A stretch of DNA of 64,000 nucleotides, taken from positions 7,756-71,755 of the forward strand of contig NVXV01000016.1 of assembly GCA_002734085.1 (NCBI GenBank). Reading direction: 5' to 3'. The stretch comes from Fluviicola sp. GTDB lineage: Bacteria; Bacteroidota; Bacteroidia; Flavobacteriales_D; Crocinitomicaceae. This document shows, one piece after another, positions 63,039 through 64,000 of the stretch (its first letter is position 1; each line of letters opens with the position of its first letter). Below the pieces are notes generated by a model that did no database searches, was not told the origin of the DNA, and worked only from the letters and a program-made list of their open reading frames with translations. A program made the position numbers and the translations under genes.

Positions 63039-64000
63039 CTAATCGTTATCGTCCTTTTCAACTTCTTCCTCCTTCTCATTCTTACTCTGCTTTTCAATCT
63101 CCTCTTCATCCATTATCATCGTCTCCCAAGAAACCGGCCTCCTCGTTTCATCCCATCTAAAATCCTGTACACGCTCCTCTGATTTTTTAATTTTCGTCAT
63201 CGGGTAGAGCACACCTTCGGGATTTGAGCGATACGTGGCAGAGGTAATGTCTCCTTTCTCAAAGTACAAACTGATATCAGAAGAGTATAAGCGATTCATT
63301 CCTTTTCGTTCAACGATAATTACAGTGTCGTTTTCTTCTTCGTCCTCCAGGAAGTAAATCGTTTTGGCATTGGCTTCGATGTCTACACGCCGAATTTCAG
63401 AGCTATCGAAATAAGCGGTAATCGTTGTTCCGTTGACTTGGTTGTAATAACTGGTTGAATCCACGTGTGTTACGACCAAACCTTTTTTACGGATAAAAGC
63501 TTTGTGGATTTCTTTATTCTTTTCGAAAACACTAATCGTATCTCCAGAAAGTTGTGCTTTTTTCGCCCAAAGTACAGGTTCGTAGTACATATCCATTATT
63601 CCTTTTTCACGGTTATAGATCAAGGAATCACAGACGCCTTGCATATCTGCTCGAAATAACTTAACACCGTGGTAAGCCAAGATTAATTTACTTTCACCTA
63701 CAGTGTCGAGTTGATTGAATAGTGTATCAGCATGAATGAACAGTGTGTCTTCGTTATCGAACCGTTTTGCCAATGCGTGACCAGTAATTAACGCGTACTG
63801 TTTTTTCTCCTCACTGATGGCATAATCACCATTGAATTCAATCTTATTGGTCGTGTCGCGAATTACAACATTTCCTTCCCCAACGTACATGCTGTCAAGG
63901 GAAGAATAGTAAAGACTATCTCCACCAATGTACGTGTCTTCCTGATCGATATACGCATTTTGTTGGAGGACACCTTTCTCATTGTTTACATCGTACCATC
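63039..64000 (-). CDS. OstA-like (LptA/LptD N-terminal type) envelope protein, N-terminus outside the window
   Basis: The frame is open to the right edge, so the ATG at 63890 is internal and at least 320 residues are present. The repeating pattern (WYDVNNEKGVLQQNAYID, YYSSLDSMYVGEGNVVIRD, HADTLFNQLDTVGESKLILAYHGVKLFR, DMQGVCDSLIYN) is the OstA-like fold, a stack of beta-jellyroll repeats linked to lipopolysaccharide transport across the periplasm. The C-terminus is acidic and repetitive (EEEIEKQSKNEKEEEVEKDDND). Its role in LPS transport is family-based inference. Confidence 0.85.
   Translation of the reverse strand, partial: WYDVNNEKGVLQQNAYIDQEDTYIGGDSLYYSSLDSMYVGEGNVVIRDTTNKIEFNGDYAISEEKKQYALITGHALAKRFDNEDTLFIHADTLFNQLDTVGESKLILAYHGVKLFRADMQGVCDSLIYNREKGIMDMYYEPVLWAKKAQLSGDTISVFEKNKEIHKAFIRKKGLVVTHVDSTSYYNQVNGTTITAYFDSSEIRRVDIEANAKTIYFLEDEEENDTVIIVERKGMNRLYSSDISLYFEKGDITSATYRSNPEGVLYPMTKIKKSEERVQDFRWDETRRPVSWETMIMDEEEIEKQSKNEKEEEVEKDDND

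Noticed and set aside
62982-63182. Plus-strand open frame across the 48-bp palindrome
   Set aside because: Antisense to the OstA-like 3' end with a basic/leucine composition; the palindrome keeps the frame open by chance.

Overview
The window reads as chromosomal DNA from a low-GC, probably marine member of the Bacteroidota, most likely Flavobacteriales. The evidence is the type IX secretion (T9SS) signature throughout: PorP/SprF outer-membrane proteins, a PorE-like TPR/beta-propeller/OmpA protein, many secreted proteins ending in type A (YPNP) or type B (SPNGDG) sorting domains, PKD and SprB repeats, OstA-like, DUF4870, DUF2911 and DUF5522 proteins, and TAnnTTTG promoter boxes in place of classical sigma70 sites. 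Several starts are TTG or GTG, and Shine-Dalgarno sequences are mostly absent. No tRNA, rRNA or CRISPR array was seen.

Layout. 1-4026: end of aroB, an acyl-CoA-dehydrogenase-like protein, a MATE exporter, an envelope protein and a small DUF5522 protein. 4032-7430: a membrane protein and a tight hisS-hutH operon. 7445-14286: one minus-strand T9SS operon (PKD adhesin, PorP/SprF, PorE-like protein, DUF4870 protein) with a recognisable promoter and terminator. 14345-24205: secreted T9SS cargo (beta-propeller protein, M28 peptidase, very large S8 peptidase), a LuxR-type regulator and a DUF2911 protein. 24204-29589: a second PKD adhesin plus PorP/SprF module, followed by an ACP phosphodiesterase and MltF. 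29693-36802: miaE, then a surface-polysaccharide-like group (YfhO, methyltransferase-like protein, flippase, glycosyltransferase). 36945-39446: an IS3-family (IS407-group-like) element joins two unrelated broken genes, a LamG surface protein without its sorting domain and a histidine kinase without its N-terminus. 39584-43338: bestrophin, CPBP-type membrane protein and another T9SS cargo. 43869-52463: a giant 2864-residue SprB-repeat adhesin, with a decayed J-domain gene fragment upstream and an intact paralogue downstream. 52586-61415: accessory genes of mostly unknown function, including a CrtA-like pair, a TPR protein, an M48-peptidase operon and a cassette ending in a predicted PD-(D/E)XK nuclease. 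61588-64000: Mpl-type ligase and the C-terminal part of an OstA-like protein, separated by a perfect 48-bp GC-rich palindrome.

How the genes work together. Two adhesin + PorP/SprF modules and at least six further proteins with sorting domains suggest a cell investing heavily in surface display, adhesion or gliding, supported by envelope maintenance genes (Mpl, MltF, OstA-like, PorE-like). The most unusual points are the IS-mediated gene junction, the giant adhesin with a nested domain and flanking J-domain copies, a J-domain protein without HPD, an S8 peptidase with Glu in the Asp position, and the unnamed operons at 56-61 kb.
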